DNA from: Prevotella sp. CAG:1031
Lineage (GTDB): Bacteria; Bacteroidota; Bacteroidia; Bacteroidales; Muribaculaceae
DNA: 26,360 nt
Assembly: GCA_000431215.1 (NCBI GenBank)
Contig: HF985596.1
Location: 15,441-41,800 of the forward strand
Direction: 5' to 3'
The first letter of the stretch is position 1; every line of letters begins with the position of its first letter. The notes under the pieces are model-generated. The model searched no databases and was not told where the DNA came from. It saw only the letters and a list, made by a program, of their open reading frames with translations. Made by a program: the position numbers and the translations under genes. Below, in pieces: positions 23,600 to 26,360 of this stretch.

Positions 23600-24961
23600 A
23601 TGGGGTTTGCCGAGACACTGACCGCCCTGGCCGACACCATATGCGGCTATCCTCTCTTCGCCATGCTCATTGGCGGAGGTCTCTACCTGTTTGTGTCGTC
23701 GGGAGCCGTGTCGCTGCGCCGTCTTCCCGACGCCATAGCCGCACTGCGGCGCAACCGTTCCGAGGGGTCGTCCGACGGACAGATAAGCTCTTTTCAGGCT
23801 CTGATGTCGGTAATAGCCGCTACGGTCGGCATGGGTAACATCGCCGGTGTGGCGATAGCTCTCGTCGTCGGAGGCCCCGGTGCCATTTTCTGGATGTGGG
23901 TCAGCGCACTGGTAGGGATGGCGACAAAATACCACGAAGGCGTGCTCTCTCAGCTCTACCGCGGCCGCAATGCCGCCGGAGAGCCTCAGGGGGGCACGAT
24001 GCATATCATCGAGCAGTCGACCGGCCGACGCGGCCACTGGATGGCACGCCTCTTCGCCGTAGCCGGCCTCTTCGGAACCCTCTGCATAATAAACGCCAAT
24101 CAGCTTACCGAAGCTCTGCTCTCGGCCCTGGCCTCGGGGAGCGTCGACGACCCAGCCACACGCCTCGCTGTGGGCCTCGCGATAGCCGCCACGGTAGCTC
24201 TCGTTGTTGTCGGCGGAATCCGCCGCATTGCCCGGGTGGCGTCGCTGCTTGTGCCTTTCATGGTGGCGGTTTATTTTGCCATGGTGGCGTGGGTGCTCGC
24301 CACCCACTTCAGCGCCATACCCGGCGCATTTGCCTCGATATTCACCGAAGCCTTCTCGCTTGACGCCGGACTCGGCGCTCTGGCCGGTGTCGCTATCACA
24401 GGCGCGCGCCGCGCCGCCCTCGTCAACGAGGCCGGTGTAGGGACAGCCTCGATAATGCACGGCGCCTCGCGCGGATCGTCGCCCGTCAACGAAGGCCTGA
24501 TAGCCATGCTCGGGCCTGCGATCGACAGCGGCCTCGTGTGCACGCTGACCGCCCTCGCCATAATGCTCGGATGCGACATAACCCAGGCCGAAGGCATCAG
24601 GGGCCTGTCGGTAGCGATGACAGCTTTCGGCTCGACAATACCCGGAGGCCGCTGGCTGCTGCTGTTTGTAGTGGCCTGCTTCGCGCTGTCGTCAATGTTC
24701 AGCTACTCGTTCTACGGCAACCGCTGCGCCGCCTACCTCTTCGGCGAAAGCCGCGCGCGCTACTACACCTGGTTTTTCATCGCCACACTCGTCATCTTCG
24801 CCGTCATCCCGCTGAGCGCGGCGGTGAGCCTCTGCGACCTCTTCTTCGCGCTGATGGTGTTCCCGACGATGGCCACACTCCTGAGACTGAGCGGCGTCGT
24901 GCGCCGCCATACCGCTCTATATTTCAACTCCCGAAAACTACCCTCCAATGTTCACTCCTGA
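23600..24961 (+). CDS. Alanine/glycine:cation symporter family protein (AGCS)
   Basis: A 453-residue inner-membrane protein with about ten membrane helices that should import alanine, glycine or related amino acids with Na+ or H+. The family signature GGPGAIFWMWVSALVGMATKYHE lies at about residues 91-113, preceded by ATVGMGNIAGVA, where most relatives have TGN or SGN. Later helices carry GARRAALVNEAGVGTASIMH and ALSSMFSYSFYGNRC, also typical. It starts six bases after the barrel gene stop and overlaps the next gene by 14 bases, so all are co-transcribed. The functional link to the outer-membrane pair is not evident. Confidence 0.92.
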   Translation: MGFAETLTALADTICGYPLFAMLIGGGLYLFVSSGAVSLRRLPDAIAALRRNRSEGSSDGQISSFQALMSVIAATVGMGNIAGVAIALVVGGPGAIFWMWVSALVGMATKYHEGVLSQLYRGRNAAGEPQGGTMHIIEQSTGRRGHWMARLFAVAGLFGTLCIINANQLTEALLSALASGSVDDPATRLAVGLAIAATVALVVVGGIRRIARVASLLVPFMVAVYFAMVAWVLATHFSAIPGAFASIFTEAFSLDAGLGALAGVAITGARRAALVNEAGVGTASIMHGASRGSSPVNEGLIAMLGPAIDSGLVCTLTALAIMLGCDITQAEGIRGLSVAMTAFGSTIPGGRWLLLFVVACFALSSMFSYSFYGNRCAAYLFGESRARYYTWFFIATLVIFAVIPLSAAVSLCDLFFALMVFPTMATLLRLSGVVRRHTALYFNSRKLPSNVHS

Positions 24962-25271
24962 AGAAAAACTTGCCCTCGAGCAGAAGGTTGTCGAGACCCT
25001 GAAAACCGTCTACGACCCCGAGATACCTGTCGACATCTATTCGCTCGGCCTTATCTACAAAATCGACATCGACGACGACAACGTCCTCCATGTCGACATG
25101 ACCATGACCGCGCCGAACTGTCCGGCCGCCGACTTCATTTTCGAAGACGTCCGCATGAAGCTCGAAGCCATCAAGGAATTCAAAAGTGTCGACCTCCAGA
25201 TCGTCTTCGAGCCACAGTGGACTCAGGACATGATGAGCGAAGAAGCCAAGCTCGATCTCGGATTTCTCTGA
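24948..25271 (+). CDS. MIP18/DUF59 family iron-sulfur assembly protein (SufT-like)
   Basis: A 107-residue cytosolic protein of the MIP18 (DUF59) family, which helps mature iron-sulfur proteins. Key marks: YDPEIPVDIYSLGLIY near residues 22-37 and the single conserved reactive Cys58 in MTAPNCPAADF. The C-terminal segment VFEPQWTQDMMSEEAKLDLGF matches family members with PPW or EPxW near the end. It is not next to suf or isc genes here; it overlaps the symporter gene by 14 bases and lies 7 bases before the lpxH-like gene, so it is probably housekeeping carried in this operon. Confidence 0.9.
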   Translation: MFTPEEKLALEQKVVETLKTVYDPEIPVDIYSLGLIYKIDIDDDNVLHVDMTMTAPNCPAADFIFEDVRMKLEAIKEFKSVDLQIVFEPQWTQDMMSEEAKLDLGFL

Positions 25272-25278
25272 CACCTCC

Positions 25279-26028
25279 ATGGCCCGCGACCTGACATATT
25301 TTATCAGCGACCTCCATCTCGGAGCTTCATATATCGCCGACCCGCGAGCCCACGAGCGGCGCATCGTGGAGTTCCTCGACTCTATCGAGCCGCGGGCACG
25401 CGCTCTATATCTGCTCGGCGACATCATGGACTACTGGTGGGACTACGCGACGGTCGTTCCGCGCGGCTTCGTGAGGTTTCTGGGCACTCTCGGCCGACTG
25501 GCCGACCGGGGCGTCAGAATCTACTGGTTCAAAGGCAACCACGACATCTGGCTCTTCGATTATTTTCAGAAAGAACTCGGCGCTACTGTCATCGACGGCG
25601 CCCTCATCGCCGACATCGACGGCCACCGCTTCTTCATGGAACATGGCGACGGCGTCGGGCGACGCTCAGCCGGCTTCAAGCTTATACGCGGTCTGTTCCG
25701 CAACCGGATAGCGCAGAAATGCTACGCCGCTATCCATCCGCGCTGGACAATACCGCTGGCCCACGCCTGGTCGAGCCATTCGCGCATGTCGGCTACGGAA
25801 ATGCCTGCGGAGCAGACCTGCGCCCCGCTCGTCGGCTTCGCGCGCGAAGAACTGTCGCGCCGTCCCGATATAGACTATTTCGTCTTCGGTCACCTGCATT
25901 GCGCGCTTGAACAGGATCTCGGCGGCGGCAAAAAAGTCATTGTCCTCGGCGACTGGATAAAGCTCATGACCTACGCCGTCTTCGACGGCCAAAAAATCGA
26001 GCTAAAGCATTTCACCGCTCAAAAATAG
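25279..26028 (+). CDS. lpxH: UDP-2,3-diacylglucosamine diphosphatase-like metallophosphoesterase
   Basis: A 249-residue calcineurin-type phosphoesterase with all metal-binding motifs in order: SDLHLG (Asp11, His13), GDIMD (Asp48), GNHD (Asn87, His88), HGD (His122) and GHLH (His205, His207). The length is that of LpxH, which hydrolyses UDP-diacylglucosamine to lipid X in lipid A synthesis at the inner membrane. The basic patch RLFRNRIAQ-type segment (here LIRGLFRNRIAQKCY) and its context fit the Bacteroidetes LpxH relatives. Another phosphoesterase function cannot be excluded. It is the last gene of the operon; no hairpin with a T-run follows directly. Confidence 0.8.
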   Translation: MARDLTYFISDLHLGASYIADPRAHERRIVEFLDSIEPRARALYLLGDIMDYWWDYATVVPRGFVRFLGTLGRLADRGVRIYWFKGNHDIWLFDYFQKELGATVIDGALIADIDGHRFFMEHGDGVGRRSAGFKLIRGLFRNRIAQKCYAAIHPRWTIPLAHAWSSHSRMSATEMPAEQTCAPLVGFAREELSRRPDIDYFVFGHLHCALEQDLGGGKKVIVLGDWIKLMTYAVFDGQKIELKHFTAQK

Positions 26029-26077
26029 GTTCGTTTGAGAGGTCTGTTTCATAAAAAATATAAACAATTCTAAACGC

Positions 26078-26094
26078 GCTAACAAATTGTTAGC
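26078..26094. promoter_or_regulatory. Perfect 17-bp palindrome (candidate operator)
   Basis: GCTAACAA-A-TTGTTAGC, with 8-bp arms and a central A, lies in the gene-free tail. A perfect -7-like TAATTTTG follows at 26102-26109, but without a well-placed -33 box. The palindrome would cover the -33 region, as a repressor or activator site would. Confidence 0.5.
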
Positions 26095-26166
26095 ACGTAA
26101 TTAATTTTGCAACAGACGCTTCCCGAAATATTTTCAAAAACACTGCTTAATAACATATAAAATTAT

Positions 26167-26197
26167 TTTGCAAGTCTAAAATGTAGGCGTACCTTTG
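26167..26197 (+). promoter_or_regulatory. Consensus Bacteroidetes promoter in the gene-free tail
   Basis: TTTG at 26167-26170, a 19-bp spacer and TACCTTTG at 26190-26197: both boxes are perfect. Predicted start near 26202. Confidence 0.75.
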
Positions 26198-26201
26198 CAA
26201 T

Positions 26202-26286
26202 ACAAACCTGAAACAATCTTTTTTACCTTAGAAATTGTACCTATTGGAAACTCATAGAAAGGAGCAGCGTGATGTTGCTCCTTTTT
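26202..26286 (+). ncRNA. Candidate small RNA or attenuated leader, about 85 nt
   Basis: The stretch between the consensus promoter and an intrinsic terminator has no ATG-initiated ORF. It holds a small hairpin (ACAAT 26213-26217 with ATTGT 26234-26238) and ends in the terminator. It could be a free sRNA or the leader of a gene beyond the window edge. I do not recognise a known RNA family. Confidence 0.4.
26259..26286 (+). terminator. Rho-independent terminator of the candidate small RNA
   Basis: AAGGAGCA at 26259-26266 pairs with TGCTCCTT at 26276-26283, running into a five-T tract. The remaining bases to 26360 hold no supported feature. Confidence 0.8.
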
Positions 26287-26360
26287 ATATTTAGCCCGTC
26301 AGACATTTCCCGACATCGGCCCGAAACTAATGGGTCAGCGGATTTTCCCGGTGGGCAGAC

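Noticed and set aside
26330..26360. Possible start of a gene (ATG at 26330) or, on the other strand, a gene end
   Set aside because: Only about ten codons are visible in either direction, which is too little to support a call.

Overview
The window looks like chromosomal DNA of a Bacteroidales bacterium. Support: several TAnnTTTG / TTTG promoters of the Bacteroidetes sigma-ABfr type, Por-type C-terminal sorting tails on secreted proteins, a fused SecDF, a GH77 enzyme with two CBM20 domains, and small Bacteroidales membrane proteins (YtxH, holin-like). The fairly GC-rich, C/G-ending codons would fit Muribaculaceae, but the family level is inference. I saw no tRNA, rRNA, CRISPR array, insertion sequence or phage core gene.

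Layout. (1) 1-5573: the tail of a secreted protein, a Crp/Fnr-type regulator, and a 1479-residue multidomain secreted protein ending at a strong terminator. (2) 5580-9290: an AT-richer module with its own promoter, a cobalamin riboswitch, a roughly 400-nt leader, a DASS/SLC13 transporter and a MetE-C-terminal-like protein, closed by a 12-bp terminator. A 14-bp direct repeat brackets it. (3) 9312-12357: secDF alone with its own promoter and terminator. (4) 12416-15205: two tandem YtxH proteins, a holin-family membrane protein, a small conserved membrane protein, prmA and a small outer-membrane-type protein. (5) 15255-18830: malQ (DPE2-type) overlapping a TIGR02757 gene by one base, then a terminator. 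(6) 18855-26028: a tight five-gene run of a giant TPR protein, an outer-membrane barrel, an AGCS amino-acid symporter, a MIP18/DUF59 protein and an LpxH-like phosphoesterase. (7) 26029-26360: no gene, but a perfect 17-bp palindrome and a consensus promoter 62 bp upstream of an intrinsic terminator, a possible small RNA.

Most unusual is region 2. The MetE-like protein keeps the fold motifs of the short YxjG-type methionine-synthase relatives. By hand alignment it has lost all four zinc ligands that define MetE catalysis (His, Cys, Glu, Cys become Phe, Ser, Pro, Thr). It carries instead a C-x3-C-x2-C cluster right after the conserved Asp-Asp of the substrate pocket. It sits behind a B12 riboswitch with a transporter whose second SNT motif reads SHT. 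This may be an uncharacterised B12-controlled uptake and one-carbon or sulfur conversion unit; the function is not known from sequence. Regions 3 to 6 are mostly housekeeping, with two apparently leaderless genes (the Crp-type regulator and the TPR protein) and a TPR/outer-membrane-barrel pair worth attention.
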